A program made the position numbers and the translations under genes. Of a stretch of 64,000 nucleotides of DNA, positions 11,794 through 23,708 are shown in pieces. The notes under the pieces are model-generated. The model made no database searches, was not told where the DNA came from, and worked only from the letters and a program-made list of their open reading frames with translations. Within the stretch, counting starts at the first letter, position 1. The number at the start of each line of letters is the position of its first letter. The DNA lies in the NCBI GenBank assembly GCA_026545225.1, contig CM048849.1, positions 30,390,336 through 30,454,335 of the forward strand. The letters are read 5' to 3'. This DNA is from Cornus controversa. Taxonomy: Eukaryota > Streptophyta > Magnoliopsida > Cornales > Cornaceae.

Positions 11794-13240
11794 CGAAATG
11801 TCACTCGGGCAAAAAAAAAAAAGAAAATTATAATTCAGGTGACATGATAACATGCTGCATTTTTATAAGTACTCCTCTAATTATATTTCGAAATGTGTAA
11901 GTACTCTTATATGGCAATCTTATTCCACATGATAGCATGATGCATTTTTAATTACTCCTCTAATTATAAAGGTGGATCACCTCATTAAACAAATGCTATA
12001 CTTAATCAATTGCAAATATTTTCTTTATCAATAAGGATTAGTGATAAATCTTAATTGTATTAGAATAGTCATTTTTAGTTTTAGCATTATAGGACTCGTA
12101 AGAATTTAATTCTTTATTTCTTTTTTCCAAATAAGACAATGGTATGTCAAACTCATGACATTCCAAGATCCCAAATTCACATCAACCACTCCTTTTCCCT
12201 ACTACAAACCCAAGCTACAATAATCATTTGATATATCCAACTCAAATTTCAACACACTGTGTTTGGAGATCGAGAGATGGCATCCAGGTTGTAAAAGAGA
12301 ATGGCATTGCGTAGAAAGCTTCATATTCTCAAAACTCTTACAAACTCCAAATTTGTAATACAAAATATATAATTTTTCATTTCATTTTAGCTTATTACTA
12401 ATGTCTATATATATATATATATATTCATGATCATTATATTGTTTTTGTGGAGCTTAAAAGGGGCTCCATCATCCTAGATGCTTTTCTCTATATCTACAAA
12501 TTGAAACTCAAAGACATCTATTAATAAAAAATTAACAAAAGTGCATTTCGATTATGCGAAACCATCATTTCGATTGATCGAGATGCACTTCACACAATCG
12601 AAAAGTGCATTTCAATCATGCGAAATGTGTACCCACAGTGTGTTTTAAGAAGGACTTATGCATGCTTGTTTTCAATATAGAACACGTGTAATGGCTTGAA
12701 TTGCTCATGTTTACACTTGTACATCATAATAAGGGTGTAAAGGATGCTTTCGCTGATCTTGATGTCACAACATAGATTAATGACCATTGTAACATCCGGT
12801 AAGGGATTTGATGTGTTGATGTATATGTTAAGACTTCCACTGTATATAATGATCTCGGTGGTCCGAGTGGGAACCAGGAGTGATGTTGATAGTAGTCTGT
12901 CATGGTTGTTCGGGTCGTGGAGTGACTTTTCTAATATTCATTACCTTTCTCCATGTTCGAATTCTCCAAACTGCTACCCCCACTCTCTTGTAAAACCAAG
13001 TAGCGAATTAAATTTTTTTTTCTCAAGAAATAGAAAATTAATTGACTTATTGACTACATGGTGGAAGATTTTTTTTTTTTTTTTCAATAAATGTTGGAAG
13101 TTCTTATAATCAAGAATTGCAAAACATTGGGTTAATCTATAGCCATCTTTTGAGACTTTTGTTGCAGCTAGTGTCCTGACTTCCTTATTTTCTAGGGCTG
13201 TTAATTTCACTCCCGTCAACAACGAAGAAGATTCGGTAAG

Positions 13241-13355
13241 TTCTCAGTAGCCTAGTGGATAAGTACCCATGCTTTGCAACCTAGACCCCCAAGTTCGATT
13301 CCCCTCCCTGCTAACTACTAACCCTCTAACATTGCCAAAATAAAAACAAAAACAA
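13241..13355 (+). mobile_element. Short tRNA-derived SINE-like insertion
   Basis: A pol III A-box-like TAGCCTAGTGG (13248-13258) and a B-box-like AGTTCGATTCC (13292-13302) are spaced about 34 bp apart, as in tRNA-derived SINEs. An A-rich tail ends near 13355. Possible target duplication: ACAACGAAG (left) against ACAAGGAAG (right), one mismatch. It does not fold as an intact tRNA gene by eye. Confidence 0.55.
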
Positions 13356-13377
13356 GGAAGCTTATTGAATTAAGTTT

Positions 13378-13627
13378 CAATTATCACATAACAATTGTTG
13401 TCACAACAAGTGGATCTCTCCTTCTACAAGTCCACGGTGGCGGCCATTGGACACGAGGGCAGACAATAATTACTTGTTCGGTAGCAAAACATAGCTAAAA
13501 ATTCAATTATCACATAACAATTGTTGTCACAACAAGTGGATCTCTCCTTCTACAAGTCAACGGTGGCGGCCGTTCGACACGAGGGCAGACAATAACTACT
13601 TGTTTGGTAGCAAGACATTGGTGGTGT
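13378..13627. repeat. Tandem duplication, period 126 bp, two copies
   Basis: Two near-identical units start CAATTATCACATAACAATTG at 13378 and 13504. Each contains CGGTGGCGGCC and GACACGAGGGCAGACAATAA. Only a handful of substitutions separate them, so the duplication is fairly recent. No coding frame is evident. Confidence 0.92.
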
Positions 13628-14198
13628 CTTAGAATTGAAATTGGAAAAAATATTCAATAAAGTTAAATATAATACGAGTGGATTGAATTTAAGTTGGGGA
13701 CAAAGAAATGGTGTTAACCTTTCAAACTAGCAACGTTTTGACAGCCGTTAATAAATTACTGTGGTTTGTTAGAGAAAAATTATTTTATTCTTACCAATAT
13801 TTTACACAAAAATGGAGTTTGGGGCCAAAAACTCGGATGGGACTGAATCCAAGTAGTTTCTTTAACAAACCAATTCAATAATCCTCGTATCGAAGTAATT
13901 GGCTTACCAAGAAAATCTGTATTGTGGTACTTGAGGTCCACTTTCACAGTGAAATGACTTTGTACGATAATTTATGTTTTTTTGTATTTTGTTTTTGTTT
14001 TTGTTTTTAAGGTAAGTTTGAATTGTATTTATAAAAGTAAACTGTACAAGCCCAAAAATGGAAATTCTGTCCAAGGCAATCCTTGGCCCAGTTATCATTT
14101 ACGAAACATAGGCTATGAGTAAATTAATTGAGTTATTGACTAGATGGTGGGAGGGTTTTTTTTTTTTTTTTTTCAATACATGGTGAAAGTTTTTGTAA

Positions 14199-14585
14199 GG
14201 GTAAATTACACTAACTTTTTTTGAAATTTTGTTTATATAAACGTCTCCTCTTGTTTGCAAAATTACACTGACCTCCATTAAAGTTTGTATTTTTCTAACG
14301 CTCATCTCTACTCTTGTTTGCAAAATTATACCAACTTGTTTTGAGGTTTATATTTTTGTAACACTGTTTTCTCTTCCATTAATGGTTGTTATTGGTGAAT
14401 GTGATCAACGTATATGCAAGAACTATTAATTTGTGTGAGATTGTAAGAATATCAACATAATTACACAAGAATTGTTAACTACATCTTCTTGATAGTTCTG
14501 ATAGAAAAAATTAGTGTAATTTTACAAATAAAAGAAGAGATAAGTATATTTTGATGAAACTTCAGGAGTTCAGTCTAATTTACAC
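14199..14585. mobile_element. MULE-like MITE inserted in the second upstream block
   Basis: Termini GGGTAAATTACACTAAC (14199) and the complement of GTGTAAATTAGACTGAAC (to 14585) form an imperfect inverted repeat. The flanks TTTTTGTAA (14190-14198) and TTCTTATAA (14586-14594) match at 7 of 9. The paralogous blocks at 13100 and 15065 read GTTCTTATAATC without interruption and so show the empty site. Confidence 0.8.
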
Positions 14586-14886
14586 TTCTTATAACCAAGA
14601 ATTGCAAAACATTGGATTATTCTACAGCCATCTGTTGACGACTTTGGTTGCAGCTAGTGTCCCACTGCCTTATCTTCCACGGTTGTTAATTTCACTCCCA
14701 TCAGTAAGGAAAACGACCTATATGGTCACAAGCACATCCCACTGAACTACCAAGTGGAAGATAGTCCTCTAATCATTTCTCCATTGATAGAACTATTCAA
14801 CAATAAAGCTGTGAATGTCACTCCCATCAATTCACAGGAAGGACCAGTGGTTTGTAGACTGGCAACAGTAAGACATACATTGCTGG

Positions 14887-14968
14887 CCTAGAAGTGGATG
14901 TTTGAAAAAGAGACAAAATAGAGGTGGCCTAGAAGTGGATGTTTGAAAAAGAGACAAAATAGAGGTGG
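14887..14968. repeat. Tandem duplication, period 41 bp
   Basis: Two essentially identical units containing AGAAGTGGATGTTTGAAAAA and AGACAAAATAGAGGTGG, about 400 bp upstream of the receptor-kinase start codon. Confidence 0.95.
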
Positions 14969-15371
14969 ACAAAATATATATCAATCTTGTGTGTGTAACC
15001 CCCACTTTCTCGTGAATGTAAGCATATAATTGGGTTGTTGACTACATTTACATGGTGGAAGTTCTTATAATCAGTAAGTGCCAAACACTGGTTATTCTAC
15101 AGCCATCTTTTGAGACTTTGGTTGCAGCTAGCGTTCCCACTGCCTTAATTTCTAGGGCTGTTAATTTGTTAGTGTCACTCCCATCAATTACAAGGATGAC
15201 CAGTGGTTTGTAGACTAGCAATAGATGGTGGGGGGTAAAATGTGTGGTGTCTACAAGGATCATGCCAAACTTCAACATTGACTTGTTCACTCAATAGATT
15301 AATAATGACTTTTTTTCACGAGAGTAACACTATGTTAGTACTTGAACATAGAGGAGAGAGAAATCAAAGGA

Positions 15372-18300
15372 ATGGTCCTTCCTCTTTCAGAAATGAGTTC
15401 AGCATCATTGCTCTCACTTTATACACTAATCACATTTCTATTATTCAATACTTTGGTCCATGTGACAAGTACTCTCCACACTAGTACCTATAGTGGAAAC
15501 AAGACTGATCATCTTGCCTTGGTAGCTTTCAAGGCAACGATTATTAATGACCCTCAAGGAGTGTTGAGCTCCTGGAATGAGTCCTTCCATTTCTGCGAAT
15601 GGGAAGGTGTTAAATGTGGTCGCCGGCACAGAAGAGTCACTATTTTAGATCTAGCATCCAAAGGCTTAGCTGGTTCCCTGTCTCCTCATATCGGAAACAT
15701 GAGCTTCCTTCGGGTGCTATGGCTATACAACAACACCCTTCAAGGTGAGATTCCTCCTCAACTTGGTCGACTGTTCAGGCTGCAGAGATTGAATCTGGAC
15801 TCTAACAACTTTGAAGGAGAAATTCCGGCCAACCTATCCCACTGCTCCAACCTCACACACCTTCAAGTAGGTGACAATAAGCTAGTTGGGAAATTTCCAG
15901 AAGAACTTTGCTTCTTCACCAAGATCAATATTCTTGCCATTCACATGAACAATTTAACTGGGGGGATCCCTCATTGCATTGGGAATCTTATTTCTCTAGA
16001 AAGTATGTCAGTTTCTGAAAATCATTTGGGAGGAAGTATTCCCGATGTCTTCGGTCAATTGAAAAACCTAAGAGAACTCGGATTTGGTGAAAATGGACTC
16101 TTTGGTACAATACCTCCTTCCATTTATAATCTCTCCATGCTTAATATCCTGTCGTTGGCTTCCAATCAACTTCGCGGTAGTCTTCCACCAACTCTAGGTA
16201 TGATGCTCCCTCATCTTCAACTACTTCAATTGTGGGGTAACCAATTTACTGGACCCCTTCCATTCTCAATATCCAATTGTTCAGCACTAGAAAGCCTTCA
16301 GATGAATAAAAATTTTTTCAATGGGAAAATAACAATTAATTTTGGAGTTCTTGTGAATCTTGTGTCGATTACACTACAAGACAATAATTTAGGAAGTGGA
16401 GAACCAGATGAAATGAACTTCATTACTTCTATGGCCAACTGTAGCAATTTGAAAGTATTAGTTCTACTTTCTAACCAACTGAAAGGGTCGTTACCCAATT
16501 CTGTGGGTAATCTCTCATCCAAACTTGTTATTCTACAACTTGGTCAAAATCCCATATATGGAAAACTCCCTTCAACAATAGGTAATCTTGTTAGCTTAAC
16601 TTTGTTAGATCTAGAGAGTAATCAGTTCATGGGCACAATTCCTGCCAACATTGGTAATCTTCGAAAATTACAAGTCTTAACTCTTAATGAAAACAACTTC
16701 TCTGGGAAGATTCCAGATTCTTTCGGAAACTTTTCATTGTTGATTCAGCTTTTCTTGGGGAATAACACATTAGAGGGCAGCATACCCCCAAGTCTTGGAA
16801 ACTGCAACAAATTGTTATTGTTAGATCTCTCTCACAATAATCTCAATGGTATCATACCTAAACAACTTTTGAGAGTTTCAGCTCTATCAATTTCACTAAA
16901 TCTTGGTCATAATCATTTGTCTGGATCCCTCCCTTCAGAGGTTGGCAACCTCAAAAATTTGCATGAACTGGATATATCTGAGAATAAGTTGTCCGGAGAA
17001 CTTCCTACTAGCCTTGGAAGCTGCAATAGCCTGGAAAAACTCTACCTAGAGGGGAACTTATTCAATGGATCTATTCCTGGATCTTTGAGTTCTTTGAGAG
17101 GAATTCAAAATTTTGAACTCTCTCGCAACAATTTCTCTGGACAAGTTCCTACATTCTTGGAGAAATTTTCCCTAAAGAATCTTAATATGTCATTTAACAA
17201 TTTTGAGGGTGAGGTACCAACTGAAGGAGTTTTCAGAAATACTAGTGCAATATCAGTTGTTGGTAATAGTAGGCTTTGTGGGGGAATACCTGAACTTCAA
17301 CTACCCAAATGCAGCTTCAAAGAATCAAAGAAACAAAAAAGGTCTCTTGCACTCATAACAGCAATCTCGGTAGTGTGCACAACACTGGGTCTACTGATGG
17401 TGTTGGGTTTCTTGTTTTGTAGTTGTCATCTTAAGAACAAAAGAAAGGGTCAACGTTCTGGGTCAATTTTGAAGGAATTATTCTTGAAGGTGTCTTATGA
17501 AAGGCTTCTCAAAGCAACTAACGGGTTTTCTTCAACAAATTTGATTGGTGTGGGGAGTTATGGCTCTGTTTATAAAGGAATCCTTGATGAAGATGAAACA
17601 TCTGTTGTTGCAGTCAAAGTTTTAAACCTCCAACGTCGAGGAGCTTCCAAAAGTTTCATGACAGAGTGCGAAGCCTTGAGAAATATTCGACACAGGAATT
17701 TGGTAAAGGTCATAACTTCTTGCTCGAGTGTTGATTTTCAAGGCAATGATTTTAAGGCTCTAGTTTATGAGTTCATGCTCAATGGAAGTCTAGAGAGGTG
17801 GTTGAATCCAGATCCAGACACAGAAAATGGACAAAATGGGATTCAGAGCCTAAACCTTCTTAAAAGAATAAACATTGCAATTGATGTGGCTTGTGCACTA
17901 GAATATCTTCACCATCAATGTGAAACACCAATCGTTCATTGCGATTTAAAGCCAAGTAATGTGTTACTTGATGGTGACATGGTTGCTCATGTAGGAGATT
18001 TTGGGGTAGCAAGGTTTCTTCAACTGCTTTCAGAACCGAAGGCAAGCAATTCAATTGCAATAAGAGGAACTGTTGGGTATGTGGCTCCAGGTACGTCATT
18101 ACAGTTCATTGTTGTTCGTTTGATTACAGCTCATCTCCCGGTGCATGTGTTCTTGTTAATTGGTTCAAAAGAGTGTGGTGATACCAAATAGTTTACAACT
18201 TTTGTTTAAAAAAAATTAATTAAGCTACTTTTAGTCCGTGAACTCAAATGCTCTCTAATTTTCAAATGTGCACTTTCTAGCTTTGTGATGAATTTGCTTT

Positions 18301-18738
18301 TCCTTCTCTTCTTTTCATTCTTTTTGCAAAAAATAAGAGTATGGTCTGGGAAGCGAAGTGTCAACAAAAGGAGATGTATATAGTTATGGAGTCTTGGTAT
18401 TGGAGATGATGACCGGAAAGAGGCCCACTGACAGTATGTTCGTGGAAGGCCTTAATCTTCATAACTTTGCTAAGACGGCCTTGCCTGATCGTGTCACAGA
18501 GATTGTACTCCCAGTACTTATGAACATTTACGAAGAAGAGATAACAGTTGTGCCCAATAGAAGTCGAGTTCCGGCAGAATCAAGAAATGACATAAGAAAA
18601 GAGTGTGTCATATCCATGATCAAGATCGGAGTTGCATGCTCTATGGAAGCACCACAAGATCGAATGGATATAACTAGTGTCGTTCGTGAGCTGAATTTGG
18701 TGAGGGAGTTTCTTCAAGGAAATAATGAGCAGCGATAA
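15372..18738 (+). CDS. LRR receptor-like serine/threonine kinase, subfamily XII (non-RD)
   Basis: Two exons, 15372-18090 and 18338-18738, with a GT-AG intron of 247 bp at the conserved APE position (CCAG|GTACG ... ATAAG|AGTATGG). The joined frame encodes 1039 residues. The start is the first ATG after an in-frame TAG at 15336; ATG 15393 is an alternative. Order: hydrophobic signal peptide (about 10-35), LRR N-cap with FCEWEGVKC, 22 LRRs (to about 630), a C-cap with paired cysteines, transmembrane helix (about 657-685), then kinase with G-loop GVGSYGSVYKG (about 725), VAVK lysine (about 747), HCD in place of HRD (about 854), DFG (about 875) and APE (about 906). The non-RD loop and intron place it with EFR, Xa21 and At3g47570-type pattern-recognition receptors at the plasma membrane, so an immune ligand is likely but unknown. 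It appears intact. Confidence 0.95.
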
Positions 18739-19020
18739 AAGCCAAAAGTAGTGAAACTTAAATGGCTTTTACCACTGTTTGAAATCCCCTGAAGTCTTTC
18801 TTTGTTAACAGCATGTAAGTGTTTATGGAGTTCTGGAGTTTGTAACGGAGTTTGGTTACAAACTCCATGTAGTGGGTTATTGAGTGATAGCTCTGTACTT
18901 TCTCTGAGCCTTTTGTTGGTTGTTGGCTCATACTGGTTTCTCATGGATTTTGTTGATTTGCCCTGTGTTATTGTATTGTTGTGAGTTCACTTTGGTAGCT
19001 ATTGATATCTTTTTAGCTTT
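18739..19020 (+). other. Probable 3' untranslated region of the receptor kinase
   Basis: Non-coding sequence immediately after the TAA stop, with T-rich and GT-rich stretches. No clear AATAAA signal was placed. Small open frames here on both strands have no recognisable similarity. Confidence 0.4.
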
Positions 19021-19034
19021 TACAATTCTTCTAC

Positions 19035-20700
19035 TTCTACTTTTAAGGTTTTAATAGTTAATTTAATTCAACATTGCCAAGTGTCACCTTTACACCTCTC
19101 CAACCATTGATAAATGATTAATTAAATTCAGAAAATAAAACTCTTAAATACATTTTAGTATTTTTTTTAATCAAATAAAGAATAAATAGTGAAAAATGTA
19201 TATACATCTATCTATTCCTACTATAAAATTGTGAGAATTTTTTAATTTTTCTATACATTTTCAATATTTCTTTAATCAAATAATGTTTTAAGGGTTTAAT
19301 ACAATGAAGTTAATTTAATTCAACATTTCCAACCGTCACCTTTATGCCTGTTCAAATCCCCAACAGTTACAACCATTTATTATCCCTTTAAATGATTAAT
19401 TAAATTCAGAAAATAAAACTCTTAAATAATGGCATTGGCTACGCTTGCACCGTTGTATTCATTTGATGATTTCACATTCTATATATATACACCCACCCAC
19501 TAACTTATAAGTGTGTGTATATTTTATGTTTTTTATATATGCTTTATATAGAAATTTATTTTTAATATAATCTTTTATTTTTTTTCATAAAATTGTTATT
19601 TATTCCATTCATTTATTAACCTATTATTAATCTGTAGCTTTATTGACACTCATAATTGTTAGTAATTTACAAGTAATACCAAAAAACAAATATTAGGTCC
19701 TTTTGAGTTGTCCACTAATTATTTCTATACATCTTTGAATTTTTTTTTTTAATGGGAGGCTATATTCGCACTTCACTTTTCTACCTTTACCACCCACATT
19801 GTATTTTTTTTCTTTTACATAAAATGACAAAAATGTCCCTAAACTCATTAATGCATCATCTCTTATAGCTACCCTTTATACTATAAACTTCAACTCTTTT
19901 TACTTTTTTTACAGATAAATTTTTTCATGTGTCATTATATTTTTATCTTGTCAAAAGAGATAACTTATTTTTGGTCCTATCAAAAGAGAAAACAAAAGTT
20001 TTTTTTTTTTTTGCGTACCATATCTTTTTTTCAATCCTATCAAATGAGATATTTTATTTAACTAACTTTTTTTTGGGTATTTTTTTTTTTTGGTAGTATA
20101 CTTTTTTTTTTTTGTTCATGTCAAAAGAGATAATTTATTCAATAGACAGAACTTTTTTTGCGTCTTTTTTTTCAGTTTATATAGAAAAAAATAATTTCTT
20201 TAATAGAGATAAAAAAAAAATTTTGGGTCTTATCAAAATAAATAATTTATTCAATATAGATAACTTTTTTGGATTTTTTTGAGTATTTTTTTTGTTATTC
20301 TGTCAAAAAAGATCGAAAAACATTAAAGATTAGAGTAAAAGGATAGTTGTGTAATTTTAAAATCATAATCATTCACCTGTAAAATTAAGCTTAGAAGTAT
20401 CATTTCTTTTAATATGAGAGTGCAAACATAAAAAATGAGAGAACAAATATAGCCTCTCTTTATGAATTATAATTTTTAAGTTTAAATTATTAGCATTTAA
20501 ATAAATCAATAAATATGCTATTATATTTAGCATACCAAAAGACAACCGTTCTATTCATTTGGTGCTTCTGTATATATATCTATACTAACTTATAAATTTG
20601 TGTATATTTTTTATTTTTTTAAGAGTGATGCCAAGAGACAACTATTTGGTCCCTTTGAGTTGCCCACTAATTGGTTGATTTACACTAAACAGGAGAAGGA
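19035..20700. repeat. AT-rich region with two pairs of direct repeats
   Basis: A roughly 110-bp segment (TTAATTTAATTCAACATT ... AATTCAGAAAATAAAACTCT) occurs near 19050-19150 and 19305-19425. A second pair, near 19440-19735 and 20525-20690, shares GT(A/T)TTCATTTG, ACTAACTTATAA, ACCAAAAAACAA or GCCAAGAGACAA, and TTTGAGTTG.CCACTAATT. Between them lie a MITE-like element and degenerate T-rich repeats (TCAAAAGAGATAA.TTATT). No genes were found. Confidence 0.65.
19754..20462. mobile_element. MITE-like element with terminal inverted repeats
   Basis: The left end GGGAGGCTATATTCGCACTT pairs with the right end ...AATATAGCCTCTC (reverse complement GAGAGGCTATATT). The interior is T-rich with about five degenerate units of roughly 60 bp around CAAAAGAGATAA. 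No convincing target duplication was found, so the exact limits are approximate. Confidence 0.5.
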
Positions 20701-20861
20701 CAACATTGTGCCTCTTAGCTTCTTAATCTGTCGTGAAACTGAACAAACTACTTCCACTCTCAGATATACCTGCAATAAACCATGGAGTTAAAAAAAACAA
20801 AAACAATTAGATGACAAATTACACCCGAATGAGAAACAATCACAATTTTTTTTTTTTGGTG

Positions 20862-21606
20862 AAGTGCAAAAAAATAAAAAAACCCTAAACTATTACTCGT
20901 TTGCAAATAATCTCCTGAACTACGAATTGCTCCCTAAACTAATGATTTGTTGTAATTAATGACATACCCATCACAAAAGACAATTTTACCCTTTCTTCAT
21001 TTTCTTCTCTCTTATAAAAATATTAATTATACCATTTACCTTAATTTCATTATTGACATTAATTTATCATTACAATAAAACAAAATACATAGTTGTAATT
21101 ACTACTAAATCTAGCCATTTTCTAAAGATTTAAACTTTAATATTTATAATAAAACTTATTATACTCAGTTTAAACTTTTTAACGGTTAAAAAGTTATTTT
21201 TTTCATATAATATATTAATAAAAAATTAAGAAATTACTTAAATAAAAAATACATTCTTTTTCATGCCGTATATTCATGAAATATTAAGAAATTACTTAGA
21301 TTTTAAAAAAAAGTTACTTAAAATTTTTATTAGAAATTTAATTTCAAGAATTAAATGTGAATTTCTACAAATTTAATGGAGAATATGTCATCAAAATATT
21401 ATGAATTTTTTTCATAATTTATTTTAATAAGAAAAATGGATTAAGTATTCAATAAGAAACGGCATTATATTCATTTCATAAAAAATAACTAGGTAGGAGC
21501 ATTTTGCAACAAAATTTAATAGTTTAGATTTTGTACATAAAATATAGTTTAGGAAGGGTTACTTACAAATTTGGACATACTTTATAGGGTTTCTTCCACT
21601 TTTCCT
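20862..21606. mobile_element. Long-TIR MITE-like element
   Basis: The left terminus GAAGTGCAAAAAAATAAAAA followed by AACCCTAAACTATTACTC matches the reverse complement of the right terminus (GGAAAAGTGGAAGAAACCCT). Shared CCTGAACTA/CCTAAACTA blocks lie further in on each arm. The interior is very AT-rich and non-coding. Confidence 0.6.
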
Positions 21607-22164
21607 TCTTTTTCTTTTTGGACGGTAAAGCAAAGTATATTAATGATATAAGGTGGGGGGTCCATTGGACCTAGTGGTCGAAGGCCTAAGACAAAGGCTA
21701 TGAGGCTAAACCAGAACAAAAGCCCAATTCAGTGTTGATTAGTTTGCTAGTAGCCATTTAGGCCCAAAAAAAAAAAACTCAGACAACCCAAAAATTCGGT
21801 TATAAATATGTTATTTATTTTCTTGTATGTCATATGACTCATATCTTCATAAAGAGTAAAGACAAACTAGTGTTGTACTAGTTTGGTTCAATAACTGGGC
21901 TTCTCAAGTGTATGATATAAAGACATGTCAAGACTTTCCATGAATTGACTTGCTAGTTGTTTATATAAACATAATTTTACAAAGCCATGATTCTAATTAA
22001 TTAAATGGATAGATGGAGGTAAAAGCAAGAATCTACGAGATTGAATGTGAAAAAGACGAAATGATGTTGCTTCATGAAAGCCTCAAACCAATCCATGACT
22101 CTTTCTTAGAAGTAAATGCACAAAGGAATGGGTATTCCGTTTGGTTGACAACTAATGACTCTTT

Positions 22165-22580
22165 TTTAAAAAATGCCTCAGCTTGGGGTTTGGACTGGAT
22201 GAAATTTTTAACATAAATGAAAATGAAATTTTGATCGACTTAAAAAAATGCCCTAGCTGGGGGACTATGGAATTTTTGACACAAGGGGGATTTTGGTTGA
22301 CTCAAACAATTTGCCCCATCTAGGGCTTGAAAATTTTGACACACGGAGGATTTTGATTGACTCAAAAATTACCCCAGCTAAGGGGCTAGAAACTTTAGAC
22401 ACGAATAAGATTTTTTATTAACTCCAAAGATTGCCACAGCTAAGGGATTGAAAATTTTTGTTAGATAGGTATGACTCGATCATGAAAATGGTTTGATAAT
22501 TGTGTTTTATAGAAACGTGTGTTCACTATGAAGATGAAATGTTGATCGACTCAAAACTGTCTCAGCTATGAGACTATAGA
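22165..22580. repeat. Degenerate minisatellite, unit about 63 bp
   Basis: Five to six units of the form GCCCCAGCTAGGGGCTTGAA, then ATTTTTGACACAAGGAGGAT, then TTTGATTGACTCAAAAA, with heavy divergence between copies. A 67-codon open frame just upstream (22013-22216) runs into the first unit and resembles nothing I recognise. Confidence 0.75.
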
Positions 22581-22998
22581 AATGGAGACATTTTGAACAA
22601 GAAGATAGAATTTTGAGAAAAGGGGGATGTGATTCGACTGGTAAGTCATGGTTTGAAAATGTAGTGGAATTTTATAAGTATTCATAATTAAAAAATAGAA
22701 CTCATAATAAAATCATTTATTCTAAACTTGAAAGAAGGTTTTCAAGCCACCGGAGGATAATTCAGAACTCTGTAAAATTTGAGTGCAAGACAATGTGGGA
22801 TTCACAAAAATGACAGAGAAGGAAGTAATGACAAGTATGGAGTATGATCATATTAAACAAGAAAGGGCCTCCGTAATGAACATAGGTAAAGAAAAAAAAT
22901 AAAACGGTGTGTTTTTCCTTTTTTAATCAGAGAGTTTCTAATGAAAGTGTCCATTTATCCGATTAGATTTTTTAAAGGCTTTAACACTTCTTAAACAA

Positions 22999-23363
22999 AT
23001 GAGAACTCAAGCAGTAATCAGTAGTATTAAATTACCAAAGCCCAAAGTGATAGAGACACTAACCGATCAAAATTGTCCTCGTAAATGGTCAGAAGAGAAT
23101 GTTTTATTGAATGCCTTGAGGCAGTGGGCAGAGTCCAAATATGCCATTGTAACTGTGACAGATGCTAGCTCGACAGCCTTGGATTCCTCCAAAGGCAAGT
23201 CAAGTCAAAGATGAATTTTGATGCGGTGTTTAACGGTGGTGTGGGGGAGGCTACAGGTGGTGTTGTGCTTCAGGATTGGGAAGGGAAAGTGCTAAGAATG
23301 AATGTTTGCTTCTTTTCTCCACTTGCTTCAGTTATGCATGCGGAGGCTTTAACGGCGCCATAG
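22999..23363 (+). pseudogene. LINE-type RNase H fragment
   Basis: The frame starting at 23211 (51 codons to a TAG at 23361) reads MNFDAVFNGG, then GGVVLQDWEGKV, then HAEALTA. This is the RNase H-like pattern (NFDGA...GGVIRD..G, AEALA) found at the end of plant LINE ORF2 and in stand-alone RVT_3 proteins. The preceding frame (22999-23214, ending in TGA) is offset by one base and may be its upstream part. The piece is short and truncated and cannot act alone. Confidence 0.6.
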
Positions 23364-23606
23364 TGGATGTGGTTACTTTGAAGGCTACTGTTAGACTGTT
23401 CTGAATTCTTCAACCATGGCGGAGTCGATCCAAGTTATCAAGGAAGATATGCCTCTTTGTTGAATCAGTATAATTTAAACTGGGTTTACCCATATTATGA
23501 GCCAACTTGCTATATATGTCTAGGAAGGAGTGGGCCATTTGGGACTCTAATTTTCCTTATATTTTACCGTCATCCTCCAAAGCTCTAAACAACCCATAAC
23601 CATAAA

Positions 23607-23611
<5 letters not shown>

Positions 23612-23664
<53 letters not shown>

Positions 23665-23708
23665 AGATATATATAGATATAGATATATATATATATATAT
23701 ATATATAT
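23612..23708. repeat. (TA)n/(GATATA)n compound microsatellite
   Basis: TA runs flank several TATAGATATAGA units. Confidence 0.95.

Larger units (their letters stand above)
12962..15240. repeat. Three degenerate copies of a block in the receptor-kinase 5' flank
   Basis: A block of about 200 bp recurs at roughly 12975-13225, 14100-14720 (interrupted by a MITE) and 15000-15240. Its landmarks, in order, are TTGACTACATGGTGGAAG, TTCTTATAATCA, CAAAACATTGG, ACAGCCATCT, TTGCAGCTAGTGTCC and GGGCTGTTAATTTCACTCCC. A further fragment near 14818-14870 shares TCACTCCCATCAATT and CCAGTGGTTTGTAGACT with 15175-15225. This looks like local tandem duplication of upstream sequence, perhaps left by duplication of receptor-kinase loci. 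Confidence 0.75.

Noticed and set aside
12540..12625. Short repeated AAGTGCATTTCGATTATGCG motifs as a CRISPR-like or regulatory array
   Set aside because: Only three degenerate copies in mixed orientation in a plant genome; more likely another small LTR-type motif cluster.
15342..15371. TTG-initiated extension of the receptor kinase
   Set aside because: A nuclear plant gene should start with ATG; an in-frame ATG lies at 15372, ten codons downstream, just before the signal peptide.
18091..18191. Read-through of the receptor kinase past 18090
   Set aside because: The reading ends soon in a stop and destroys kinase subdomain VIII, whereas splicing to 18338 restores APEYG.
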